NCBI GenBank assembly: GCA_003482405.1
Contig: DMZB01000224.1
Span: forward strand, 1 to 13,837
DNA from: Lactobacillus sp.
GTDB taxonomy: Bacteria; Bacillota; Bacilli; Lactobacillales; Lactobacillaceae
DNA: 13,837 bases
Reading direction: 5' to 3'
In this document: piece after piece, positions 5,847 to 13,274 of the stretch
Layout: each line of letters starts with the position of its first letter
Position numbering within the stretch: position 1 is the stretch's first letter
The notes under the pieces: generated by a model
What the model saw: only the letters and a program-made list of their open reading frames with translations
The model's database searches: none
What the model was told of the DNA's origin: nothing
Position numbers and translations under genes: made by a program

Positions 5847-7280
5847 ATGAATCAAGTCAAACAATATTTATCATATGCGCTTGGGGCGTTTGGTCACGAT
5901 GCGTTCTACGCAACACTTAGCACTTATTTTGTTATTTTTGTGACGAGTCAATTATTCAGTTCAGGCAACCACGCGAATGACGCAAAAATGATCAGTGCCG
6001 TTACACTGACAATGGTTGTCATTCGAGTAATCGAAATTATCTTCGATCCGCTTATTGGTGGGATGGTTGATAATACACGTTCTAAATGGGGTAAATTCAA
6101 GCCATGGCTCATGATTGGGGCCACAATCAGCTCACTTATGTTAATCCTCATTTTCACGGATTTTGGTGGGCTTACCGTTAACAAACCGACATTGTATCTA
6201 ATATTATTTGGAGTTGCGTTTGTAATTCTTGATGTATTCTATTCGTTTAAAGATATTTCTTTTTGGTCAATGTTACCGGCTTTAACCGTTGATTCAGGTA
6301 AACGTGCGCGTTTTGGTACCATTGCCCGTTTTGGTTCGACATTGGGTGCTCAAGGTGTTGCTTTAGTTATCATGCCGACAGTTACGTTAGTGTCAGGTTG
6401 GTTCGGCGGTGCGAAGGGTCAACAAACCCAAATTGGTTGGGTCGGCTTTGCTGTTCTAATTGGTGCCGTTTCATTCCTCGGGGCATTAGCAACAGCTTTA
6501 GGAACTAAAGAAGAAGATAACATTATTCGTGAAAACACTGAAAAGGTTGGCATTGTCGGTATTTTCAAAGTGTTATTCAAGAATGATCAGTTAATGTGGT
6601 TGGCACTATCCTACTTCATGTTGGCGTTCGGTTATGTTATTACGAACTCACTTTTCTTGTATTACTTTAAGTATGTTATGGGTAAATCAGGTGAATTCTC
6701 ACTTGTTGGTGCTGTAACAGCAATTTTGGGTATCATTTCCGTTATCCTTTTCCCATTCTTGGAATCTCTAATCAAGCGGAAGGCCATTTACGTTGGTGGT
6801 ATCTGTTTGATGCTTGTTGGGTATGTGATTTTTAACTTTGCTGGAACCAATTTGTTCTTGGTATTGTTGGCCATTTCGCTGATTTTTTTCCCATACCCAA
6901 TGATTTTCTTGGCCGCCTTAATGACCATTACGGACTGTGTTGAATATGGTCAATTACGTTTGGGCACTCGTAACGAATCAGTTACGCTAGCCGTTCGGCC
7001 TTTGCTGGATAAGTTAGCTGGGGCATTTGCTAATGGGATTGTTGGTATTGCAGCTGTACATGCTGGCATGATTGGCAACGCAAAACCAAGTGACATTTCC
7101 GCATCACAAATGCTTAACTTTAAAACTTATATCTTCTATGCCCCAATGGTAATGCTCGTTATCGCCGCTATTGTTTACCTGACTAAAGTTACCTTGACCG
7201 AAGCTAAACATGCCGAAGTTGTTAAAGAACTTGAAAAGAAGCTCGGTGCAGATTCAGAAGATATCGCCAAGATTAAGTAA
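5847..7280 (+). CDS. galP: GPH-family galactoside/galactose:cation symporter (LacS-like, no EIIA domain)
   Basis: Membrane permease of the glycoside-pentoside-hexuronide:cation symporter family, taking up galactose or a galactoside with a cation. The 477 residues hold about 12 hydrophobic segments. The N-terminus YALGAFGHDAFYATLSTYF is close to LacS. Asp67 and Asp75 in FDPLIGGMVDNTR match the acidic positions used for cation and sugar binding in the family, followed by the WGKFKPW loop motif (81-87), and a late loop reads GTRNESVTLAVRPL. It ends soon after the last membrane segment with a short charged tail, so the C-terminal PTS EIIA-like domain of streptococcal LacS (total about 630 residues) is absent and HPr-dependent control through it is not possible. 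The ATG at 5847 has GGAG 9 bases upstream (5834-5837); a TTG at 5841 is too close. Its position before galKTR argues for galactose as substrate. Confidence 0.93.
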   Translation: MNQVKQYLSYALGAFGHDAFYATLSTYFVIFVTSQLFSSGNHANDAKMISAVTLTMVVIRVIEIIFDPLIGGMVDNTRSKWGKFKPWLMIGATISSLMLILIFTDFGGLTVNKPTLYLILFGVAFVILDVFYSFKDISFWSMLPALTVDSGKRARFGTIARFGSTLGAQGVALVIMPTVTLVSGWFGGAKGQQTQIGWVGFAVLIGAVSFLGALATALGTKEEDNIIRENTEKVGIVGIFKVLFKNDQLMWLALSYFMLAFGYVITNSLFLYYFKYVMGKSGEFSLVGAVTAILGIISVILFPFLESLIKRKAIYVGGICLMLVGYVIFNFAGTNLFLVLLAISLIFFPYPMIFLAALMTITDCVEYGQLRLGTRNESVTLAVRPLLDKLAGAFANGIVGIAAVHAGMIGNAKPSDISASQMLNFKTYIFYAPMVMLVIAAIVYLTKVTLTEAKHAEVVKELEKKLGADSEDIAKIK

Positions 7281-7310
7281 TTAAAACATTAAAAAGGTGG
7301 TTTATACATT

Positions 7311-8480
7311 ATGGATGCAGCAAGTATCAAACAGGAATATCAAAAAGTTTTTGACGTCGCACCACAGTCTGTTTTCTTCTCACCCGGTCGCATCAATCTG
7401 ATTGGTGAACATACGGATTACAATGGTGGGCACGTCTTTCCTTGTGCGATTACATTAGGAACCTTTGGCGCTGCTTCACCGCGGACGGATTCCACGGTTC
7501 GTTTGTACTCGGCCAACTTGCCAAAAGATGGCATGTTAACCTTCGACGTCAATGACCTGGACTTCCATAAAGACTTTGGCTGGGGCAACTATCCTAAGGG
7601 GATGCTTTACGAGCTTGCTAAGAAGGGTGCCAAATTCGATCATGGATTTGACCTTTATGTCCATGGCAATTTACCTGATGGTTCAGGACTGTCCTCCTCA
7701 GCTTCATTGGAGTTGTTAGTCGGTGTCATCGCCAAAAAGTTGTACAACCTTGATGTTGAACAGATGGACTTAGTTTACGCTGGTCAACAGGTTGAAAATG
7801 ACTACATCGGTTTGAATTCCGGTATCATGGATCAGTTTGCTATCGGAATGGGTAAGAAAGACCAAGCCATGTTCTTGGATGTCAACACGATGAAGTACGA
7901 ATATTACCCCGTTGATTTGGGTGACAACGTTGTGTTGATCATGAACAGTAACAAGTCCCATGATTTAGCCAGTTCCAAATACAATGAACGCCGCTCCCAG
8001 TGTGAAGAAGCACTGCGTCGGATTCAAAAGGGTGTTGATGTTAAGACACTTGGTGATCTATCGAAGGAACAATTTGATCAGGCAACTTATCTGATCAATG
8101 ATGACACATTGATTCGCCGGGCGCGCCATGCGGTGTTTGAAAACCAGCGAACCATCGATGCCAAACAGGCGTTGGACGATCACGATTTAAAGACGTTTGG
8201 TCACCTTGTTAGCGCGTCACACATTTCATTGCAGTATGATTATGAAGTGAGTGTGCCTGAGCTGGACACGTTGGTTGACACTGCTTGGGATCAAAAGGGC
8301 GTCCTCGGTGCCCGGATCATCGGCGGTGGCTTCGGTGGCTGTGCGATTGCAATCGTCAGTCGTGACCAAGTCGACCATGTGCAACAAGTTGTTGGCGACA
8401 CATACCTGAAGCGCTTTGGTTATGCAGCAGACTTTTACGTGGCTGAAATTGCCGACGGAACTCACGAAGTTACGGCATAA
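7311..8480 (+). CDS. galK: Galactokinase
   Basis: Phosphorylates alpha-D-galactose with ATP to galactose 1-phosphate, the first committed Leloir step. The protein has 389 residues, typical for the family. The galactokinase signature GRINLIGEHTDYNGG occupies about 26-40 with Arg27 in the catalytic place. The GHMP ATP-binding glycine/serine loop GSGLSSSAS is at 124-132, the catalytic base is Asp174 in GIMDQFAIG, and the C-terminal GHMP motif is IIGGGFGGCAI. AAAGGTGG at 7293-7300 lies 10 bases before the ATG. It starts 30 bases after the permease stop and ends 18 bases before galT, so it is clearly in one transcript. No anomalies were seen. Confidence 0.98.
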   Translation: MDAASIKQEYQKVFDVAPQSVFFSPGRINLIGEHTDYNGGHVFPCAITLGTFGAASPRTDSTVRLYSANLPKDGMLTFDVNDLDFHKDFGWGNYPKGMLYELAKKGAKFDHGFDLYVHGNLPDGSGLSSSASLELLVGVIAKKLYNLDVEQMDLVYAGQQVENDYIGLNSGIMDQFAIGMGKKDQAMFLDVNTMKYEYYPVDLGDNVVLIMNSNKSHDLASSKYNERRSQCEEALRRIQKGVDVKTLGDLSKEQFDQATYLINDDTLIRRARHAVFENQRTIDAKQALDDHDLKTFGHLVSASHISLQYDYEVSVPELDTLVDTAWDQKGVLGARIIGGGFGGCAIAIVSRDQVDHVQQVVGDTYLKRFGYAADFYVAEIADGTHEVTA

Positions 8481-8498
8481 ACGTAGGAGTGAATGAAA

Positions 8499-9962
8499 AT
8501 GGTAGAAGATGCAGTTGAGAATTTAATTGGATTGGCAATTCGCACGGGGGCAGCTGAACCGCTAGACCACGTGTACTTACGCAATGAAATCTTTGCTTTG
8601 ATTGGTGACCAAATGGCGGTTCCACAGCAAGGCACGGGTGTGGAAGCAATCAGCGAAGCACTAGTAAATTCGGCGGTTACAAACGGAAAAATCGAGGATA
8701 ATCAAACTGCCCGTGAATTACTGGATGGTCAGCTGATGGATTTGGTGACACCACGGCCCAGCCAAGTTAACGAACGTTTCTGGGAGGCGTACCAAACCAG
8801 TCCTGAGGCTGCCACAAAGTATTTTTATGGTCTGAGTCGAGATAATAACTACATTAAGACTAAGGCAATTGCTAAAAATATCGTGTTCAACACTGAAACG
8901 ACTTTTGGCGATTTGGAAATTACAATCAATCTGTCCAAACCCGAAAAAGATCCAAAAGCGATTGCGGCTGCGGCTCACACTGCAGCTAGCGGTTATCCAC
9001 TGTGTCAATTATGTTTGGAAAACGAAGGCTATCTTGGCCGGCTTGGTTATCCAGCGCGTAGTAACCACCGTGTTATTAGACTGACCATTGGCGGTCGTCC
9101 ATGGGGATTCCAGTATTCGCCTTACGCATACTTTGGCGAACACGCTATTTTCCTTGATCAACAACACATCCCAATGAAAATCAACCGACAAACATTTACG
9201 AATCTGTTTGAGATTATTACTCAGTTTCCACAGTATTTTGTCGGTAGTAACGCTGATTTACCAATTGTTGGTGGGTCAATGCTGAGTCACGAACATTATC
9301 AGGGTGGCCGGCATAACTTTCCAATGATGAAGGCGCCAGTGGTTGATTATTTCAAACTGGCAGACTATCCTGACGTGTCAGCTGGCGTGGTGAAATGGGC
9401 CATGTCGACGATTCGATTGACCGGTACAAACCAGCAAAGTGTTGCTGATGCAGCTGAGCACATCCGTGAAGTTTGGAATCACTACGACGACGCGTCGGTT
9501 TCCGTCAAGGCCTATGATGGTGATACGCGCCATCACACGGTCACGCCGATTGCGTACCGTGATGGCGATAAATTTGTCCTCGACATTGTGTTACGGGATA
9601 ATCAAACATCCGATGAGTATCCAGATGGCATTTTCCATCCACATCAGGATGTACAACACATTAAAAAGGAAAACATTGGTTTGATCGAAGTTATGGGTCG
9701 CGCCATTTTGCCGGCCCGATTGAAGACTGAAATGCAGGAAGTCCAAAAGTTCTTACTGGATCAACCAAACGACATGGCTGAGTATCACCGTTCTTGGGCG
9801 GAAGCACTCAAGCAAGACAATACGATTACACCTGAAAATGTTGAAACGATTGTTGATGGTGCGATTGGTAAGGTATTTGGCCGAGTCCTCGAAGATGCCG
9901 GTGTATTCAAGTGGAATGACGCTGGCCGTGCAGCACAAAAGCGGTTTATTGAAGCACTATAA
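8499..9962 (+). CDS. galT: Galactose-1-phosphate uridylyltransferase, type 2 (Firmicutes)
   Basis: Exchanges UDP between UDP-glucose and galactose 1-phosphate, giving UDP-galactose and glucose 1-phosphate. The 487 residues match the long Firmicutes GalT class and not the ~350-residue E. coli type. CQLCLENEGYLGR (Cys169, Cys172) is the probable metal-binding region, and GSMLSHEHYQGGRHNFP holds the His264-Glu265-His266 motif where type 1 enzymes have His-Pro-His. AGGAG at 8485-8489 lies 9 bases before the ATG at 8499; an upstream ATG at 8493 is only 3 bases from it and is disfavoured. It lies 18 bases after galK. galE, needed to recycle UDP-galactose, is not in the window and must be elsewhere. 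Confidence 0.97.
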   Translation: MVEDAVENLIGLAIRTGAAEPLDHVYLRNEIFALIGDQMAVPQQGTGVEAISEALVNSAVTNGKIEDNQTARELLDGQLMDLVTPRPSQVNERFWEAYQTSPEAATKYFYGLSRDNNYIKTKAIAKNIVFNTETTFGDLEITINLSKPEKDPKAIAAAAHTAASGYPLCQLCLENEGYLGRLGYPARSNHRVIRLTIGGRPWGFQYSPYAYFGEHAIFLDQQHIPMKINRQTFTNLFEIITQFPQYFVGSNADLPIVGGSMLSHEHYQGGRHNFPMMKAPVVDYFKLADYPDVSAGVVKWAMSTIRLTGTNQQSVADAAEHIREVWNHYDDASVSVKAYDGDTRHHTVTPIAYRDGDKFVLDIVLRDNQTSDEYPDGIFHPHQDVQHIKKENIGLIEVMGRAILPARLKTEMQEVQKFLLDQPNDMAEYHRSWAEALKQDNTITPENVETIVDGAIGKVFGRVLEDAGVFKWNDAGRAAQKRFIEAL

Positions 9963-10018
9963 AGGTGAGTATGATAAGGCCCGGGTAAAGTCGAGCAATA
10001 AAGTGGAGGTGACAAACG

Positions 10019-11011
10019 GTGGCAACGTTAAAGGATATTGCGGCACGCGCGAATGTTTCACTTGCCACCGTGTCACGCGTGCTTAATTATGATGCCTCCA
10101 TGGTTGTGAGTGATGATACGCGGCAACGTATTTTTGAAGCAGCCGAGGCGTTGAATTATTCCAAACATCGGCGGGACCGCGACACGACGACAGTTAAACA
10201 ATTAGCCGTGGTGGAATGGTACTCGCAGATGCAAGAAATGGAAGACCTCTACTACATGTCAATCAGAATTAGCATTGAGCATGCAGCGGAAAAGGCAGGT
10301 TTTCGTGTCCAGACGGTGTTCACGGGTGCGCTAGATCAAATTCAGGCAGGCACGTCCGTCGTGATTGCATTGGGTAAATATTCACCCGCAGAAATTGAAC
10401 ATTTAAACACGGTAACGGACCATCTGGTCTTTGTCGATTTTGACACCTTGGGTCAAGGCTACGATTCGGTTGTCACGGATTTTCAGCACGCTATTGGTAG
10501 TGCAGTTCAACAATTGTCGAATGGTGGTGCCCAAGACGTGGGGATGATCTGTGGAACTGAAACGACAGCGGATGGTCAACTTGTTATTGAAGATCCACGA
10601 AAAGTGCCATTTCAAACGGCAATGGGCGCGAACTATCATTCAGAATTTATGCGACAGGGGGATTATTCGCGACAATCCGGCTATCAACAAATGAAAGCCA
10701 TGATTGATGCGCTAGGTGATCAATTGCCACATGGGTTTATTATCAGTAACGACGCGATGGCGGTTGGTGCGCTAAAAGCGTTGACGGAGGCACATATTAC
10801 AGTTCCTGAGCGTGTTCAGCTCGTGACGTTTGATGACACCTCGATTGCCAGTTATGCCATTCCAGGACTGACTGCGATTCATGTTGCGACCAATCACATG
10901 GGCAAAGCGGCCGTTCATTTGGCACGGGAGATCCTGAAAAATGGACGTTCCGTCGCTAAACAGGTAGTGCTAGGCACGCGGTTGGTTAAGCGCGAGAGTA
11001 CGAAATTTTAA
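10019..11011 (+). CDS. galR: LacI-family transcriptional regulator of galactose genes
   Basis: A DNA-binding repressor of the LacI/GalR family, 330 residues. The N-terminal helix-turn-helix is complete: TLKDIAARANVSLATVSRVLN (residues 3-23), followed by the hinge region through ALNYSKHRR. A periplasmic-binding-protein-like effector domain fills the rest, with VQLVTFDDTSIASYAIPGLTAI near the end. The GTG start is chosen because GGAGGTGA (10005-10012) lies 6 bases upstream and because the helix-turn-helix begins immediately. It is 56 bases after galT with no promoter or terminator seen, so it is the last gene of the operon it presumably controls, giving negative autoregulation. The TTTAGTAAA palindromes before galM and the operon are its likely operators. 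The effector (galactose or a derivative) is inferred from context. Confidence 0.93.
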   Translation: MATLKDIAARANVSLATVSRVLNYDASMVVSDDTRQRIFEAAEALNYSKHRRDRDTTTVKQLAVVEWYSQMQEMEDLYYMSIRISIEHAAEKAGFRVQTVFTGALDQIQAGTSVVIALGKYSPAEIEHLNTVTDHLVFVDFDTLGQGYDSVVTDFQHAIGSAVQQLSNGGAQDVGMICGTETTADGQLVIEDPRKVPFQTAMGANYHSEFMRQGDYSRQSGYQQMKAMIDALGDQLPHGFIISNDAMAVGALKALTEAHITVPERVQLVTFDDTSIASYAIPGLTAIHVATNHMGKAAVHLAREILKNGRSVAKQVVLGTRLVKRESTKF

Positions 11012-11048
11012 AGTGATTGTTTTTGGGTGATGAAAACTGTGGTATTAG

Positions 11049-11075
11049 TCAATTGCTGACCAGTGATGCAATTGA
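11049..11075 (+). repeat. Perfect 8-bp stem-loop after galR
   Basis: TCAATTGC (11049-11056) and GCAATTGA (11068-11075) form a perfect stem with an 11-base loop. No T-tract follows. It is flanked by direct copies of TGAAAACTGTG (11031-11041 and 11094-11104). Function unknown; it may protect the 3' end of the gal transcript. Confidence 0.45.
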
Positions 11076-11114
11076 TCACGCACTCCTAAATCTTGAAAAC
11101 TGTGCTTCACGTAA

Positions 11115-11153
11115 AATCACCTCATTCCCTTCAAGATTGGGAATGGGGTGATT
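11115..11153 (+). terminator. Terminator-like hairpin of the gal operon
   Basis: The 15-bp arms 11115-11129 and 11139-11153 (AATCACCTCATTCCC with GGGAATGGGGTGATT, one T-G pair) enclose a 9-base loop. The plus-strand 3' side is only weakly T-rich (ATAGGTT), while the minus-strand side has four T. It is very stable and well placed to end the operon, possibly in both directions. Confidence 0.7.
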
Positions 11154-11313
11154 ATAGGTTAACAATCGTTTTCAGACCGAATTTACGTTGCAGTTCCTTG
11201 CTTGACCAGCGCGCTTGGACTTTAACCGAAAAATAGATCAGTCGGTGGTGATGACAGCGTCTGACATGCTTTTTAGCATCAAAGTGTGTACTGTAGGGGG
11301 TGGAGAGATTTGA
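11154..11313. other. Gene-free spacer between galR terminator and the pgpA-like gene
   Basis: No reading frame with a convincing ribosome site was seen on either strand. Only short motifs are present, among them ATGCTTTTTAGCAT (11268-11281), a small hairpin with a T-rich loop. No clear sigma-A promoter for the downstream gene could be placed with confidence; TTGATT at 11310-11315 with AATAAT at 11335-11340 has a 19-bp gap and is weak. Confidence 0.4.
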
Positions 11314-11367
11314 TTGCGTGACAATTGTGACCGCAATAATTCTACCTTTTATGAAAGGATTTTGATT

Positions 11368-11868
11368 ATGAATAATGCATCATTTAAATACCCGGACCAG
11401 GCGGCCTATGAATTGGTTACCGCTCAATTAGCTGCTAAAAACATCACTTATAAAGACATTGCGGTGATTACTAAAGAATTGCAAAAACAGTATTTACCAG
11501 ATGTACCACTCAGTGAGTTTGAAGCTGAAACACAAGACGTGCTGCACAAACGCGAAGTAATGAATAATGTCATGGTTGCGCTGGAACTTGACCGTTTGGC
11601 CACGGCACATGAATTGAAGGAACCACTGGAGTCGATTATTTGTAACGACGCTGGTGTGTTTGGTGTTGACGAGGGACTCGCGCTAAACATCGCTAACATC
11701 TATGGCACCATTGGCGTCACTAATTACGGCTATGTGGACAAGGTCAAGGAAGGTATTATCAAACGGCTGGATGAGGAGAAAGGCGACGAGGTCAACACGT
11801 TTATTGATGACATCATTGGCGCGATTGCTGCAGCGGTCGCGGCCAAGATGGCACACAAATACGCTTAG
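11368..11868 (+). CDS. Phosphatidylglycerophosphatase A-like protein (YutG/PgpA family)
   Basis: Probably dephosphorylates phosphatidylglycerol phosphate to phosphatidylglycerol in membrane lipid synthesis, as the PgpA family does. The resemblance is to the short soluble-looking Bacillus YutG type. It has 166 residues from the ATG at 11368, chosen because AAAGGA (11354-11359) lies 8 bases upstream; the in-frame codon at 11314 would add 18 residues without a ribosome site. Recognisable blocks are YELVTAQLAAKNITYKDIA, the LHKREVMNNVMVALELDRLA helix, NDAGVFGVDEGLAL (Asp101, Glu102), NIYGTIGVTNYGYVDK, and the C-terminal TFIDDIIGAIAAAVA with the acidic pair Asp147-Asp148. Identification is from remembered family pattern. 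Activity is inferred, and some members of this branch are uncharacterised. It stands alone between the gal operon and gap. Confidence 0.8.
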   Translation: MNNASFKYPDQAAYELVTAQLAAKNITYKDIAVITKELQKQYLPDVPLSEFEAETQDVLHKREVMNNVMVALELDRLATAHELKEPLESIICNDAGVFGVDEGLALNIANIYGTIGVTNYGYVDKVKEGIIKRLDEEKGDEVNTFIDDIIGAIAAAVAAKMAHKYA

Positions 11869-11976
11869 AATTTGCTAAGAATTCGACAGATTAGCAGACG
11901 ACTAAATAATGTGCTAACGCCCGTCGCACTTATGAAACAATCAAATGTAAGCAAATGAAAGCACTTGTGAAAACAA

Positions 11977-11990
11977 TCCAAACGTTTGCA
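11977..11990 (+). promoter_or_regulatory. cre-like/LacI-type palindrome over the gap -35
   Basis: TCCAAACGTTTGCA contains the perfect 10-bp palindrome CAAACGTTTG (11979-11988) and matches 7 of the 10 defined positions of cre, including the central CG. It overlaps the -35. CcpA or another LacI-family protein could bind; the cre match is imperfect at the outer left arm. Confidence 0.45.
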
Positions 11991-12014
11991 GGATTTGGGC
12001 GATTGTCATATAAT
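11986..12014 (+). promoter_or_regulatory. gap sigma-A promoter
   Basis: TTGCAG (11986-11991) and a perfect TATAAT (12009-12014) are 17 bp apart. The predicted start is near 12021, giving a leader of about 41 bases before the gap ATG. Such a strong match fits a highly expressed glycolytic gene. Confidence 0.82.
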
Positions 12015-12061
12015 TACAGTCGTGTTAAACATATATTTTCCTTAAGGGAGGAAGTTCACCA

Positions 12062-13078
12062 ATGACTGTTAAAATTGGTATCAACGGATTTGGCCGTATT
12101 GGTCGTTTAGCTTTAAAGCGGATCCACGAATTGAACACTAGCGACATCGAAGTTGTTGCAATCAATGATTTGACTACACCTTCAATGTTGGCTTACTTAC
12201 TCAAGTATGACTCCACTCATGGCAAGTTCCCTGGTGAAGTTAGTTCAACGGACAAGGGCATTGTCGTTGACGGTAAGGAAATCCCTGTATACGCAGAACG
12301 CGATGCAAAGGACATTCCTTGGGTTAAGAACGACGGTGTTGACTATGTACTTGAATGTACTGGTTTCTACACTTCTGCTGAAAAGTCACAAGCCCACTTG
12401 GATGCCGGCGCAAAACGTGTTCTGATCTCAGCCCCAGCTGGCAAGATCACAACTGTTGTACCTGGTGTTAACTTGGACATCTTAAGCAACGACGACAAGA
12501 TCGTTTCTGCTGGTTCATGTACCACTAACTGTCTTGCACCTTTGGCTTACTTCATGAACGAAGAATTTGGTATCAAGGTTGGTACGATGACGACGGTTCA
12601 CGCCTTCACTTCAACGCAATCAATCCTTGATGGCCCTCGTGGTTCAAAGCCTCGTAACAACCGTACTGCTTCTGTTAACACGATTCCTCACTCAACTGGT
12701 GCTGCTAAGGCCCTTGGGTTGGTTATCCCAGAACTGAACGGTAAGTTACAAGGACACGCACAACGTGTTGCTGTTGTTGACGGTTCATTGACTGAATTAG
12801 TAACTGTTCTTGACAAGAAGGTTACTGCTGACGAAGTTAACGCAGCCATCAAGAAGCACACTGAAGGTAACGAAGCCTTCGGTTACAACGACGACGAAAT
12901 CGTTTCAAGCGATATCATCGACGATTCACACGGTTCCGTATTTGACCCAACTCAAACGGAAGTTACAACTGCCGGTGACAGCCAATTAGTTAAGACTGTT
13001 GCTTGGTATGACAACGAATGGGGCTTCACTTGCAACATGATCCGTACGTTGTTGAAGTTCGCCACTTTGGAAGCTTAA
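12062..13078 (+). CDS. gap: Glyceraldehyde-3-phosphate dehydrogenase, type I, NAD-dependent
   Basis: Oxidises glyceraldehyde 3-phosphate to 1,3-bisphosphoglycerate with NAD and phosphate in glycolysis. The protein has 338 residues, normal length. The Rossmann motif [10 protein letters not shown] begins at residue 6, Asp36 after the second strand (AINDLT) points to NAD rather than NADP use, and the active-site cysteine is Cys153 in SAGSCTTNC. The domain ends with the conserved [13 protein letters not shown] block (here AWYDNEWGF). AAGGGAGG (12044-12051) lies 10 bases before the ATG. Codon use is strongly biased towards GGT, GTT, AAC and GAC, as expected for an abundant protein and more so than in the gal genes. 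It has its own promoter and a strong terminator at 13111-13143. No cggR-type regulator gene precedes it, unlike many Firmicutes gap operons. Confidence 0.98.
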   Translation: MTVKIGINGFGRIGRLALKRIHELNTSDIEVVAINDLTTPSMLAYLLKYDSTHGKFPGEVSSTDKGIVVDGKEIPVYAERDAKDIPWVKNDGVDYVLECTGFYTSAEKSQAHLDAGAKRVLISAPAGKITTVVPGVNLDILSNDDKIVSAGSCTTNCLAPLAYFMNEEFGIKVGTMTTVHAFTSTQSILDGPRGSKPRNNRTASVNTIPHSTGAAKALGLVIPELNGKLQGHAQRVAVVDGSLTELVTVLDKKVTADEVNAAIKKHTEGNEAFGYNDDEIVSSDIIDDSHGSVFDPTQTEVTTAGDSQLVKTVAWYDNEWGFTCNMIRTLLKFATLEA

Positions 13079-13110
13079 TTTAAACAATTACGTTTTTGAT
13101 TAATGTGGCA

Positions 13111-13143
13111 AAGGCGGGAGGAGGAATACTCCGCCCGCTTTTT
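13111..13143 (+). terminator. Rho-independent terminator after gap
   Basis: The GC-rich stem GCGGG (13114-13118) plus GGAG (13120-13123) pairs with CTCC (13129-13132) plus CCCGC (13134-13138), with one A/G mismatch and a GAATA loop. AAG before the stem extends pairing into the run of five T (13139-13143). It should end most gap transcripts before pgk. Confidence 0.93.
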
Positions 13144-13214
13144 CTTTGAATGATTTAGTAGAATGGTTCACAAACATTTGCCTTTGTTTTCAGAAAATGG
13201 GGCTGTGAGTGGCT

Positions 13215-13243
13215 TTTACTACTAAAAATCGTTAAACTATATG
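13215..13243 (+). promoter_or_regulatory. Putative pgk promoter
   Basis: TTTACT (13215-13220) and TATATG (13238-13243) are 17 bp apart, each matching 4 of 6 consensus bases. The strong terminator after gap makes a separate pgk promoter likely, though readthrough is also possible. The operator-like TTTTACTACTAAAA (13214-13227) overlaps the -35, and AAAAATCGTT is repeated at 13224-13233 and 13251-13260. Confidence 0.45.
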
Positions 13244-13274
13244 CGTACGCAAAAATCGTTGGGAGGAAACTATT

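Noticed and set aside
9785..10015. Minus-strand frame between galT and galR
   Set aside because: It lies antisense to galT, has no ribosome site, and its composition follows the opposite strand's codon pattern.
11314..11367. 18-residue N-terminal extension of the PgpA-like protein
   Set aside because: No ribosome site precedes 11314, while AAAGGA is 8 bases before the ATG at 11368 where family similarity begins.
11873..11896. Terminator after the PgpA-like gene
   Set aside because: TGCTAA/TTAGCA forms only a 6-bp stem with a 12-base loop and no T-tract, too weak to annotate.
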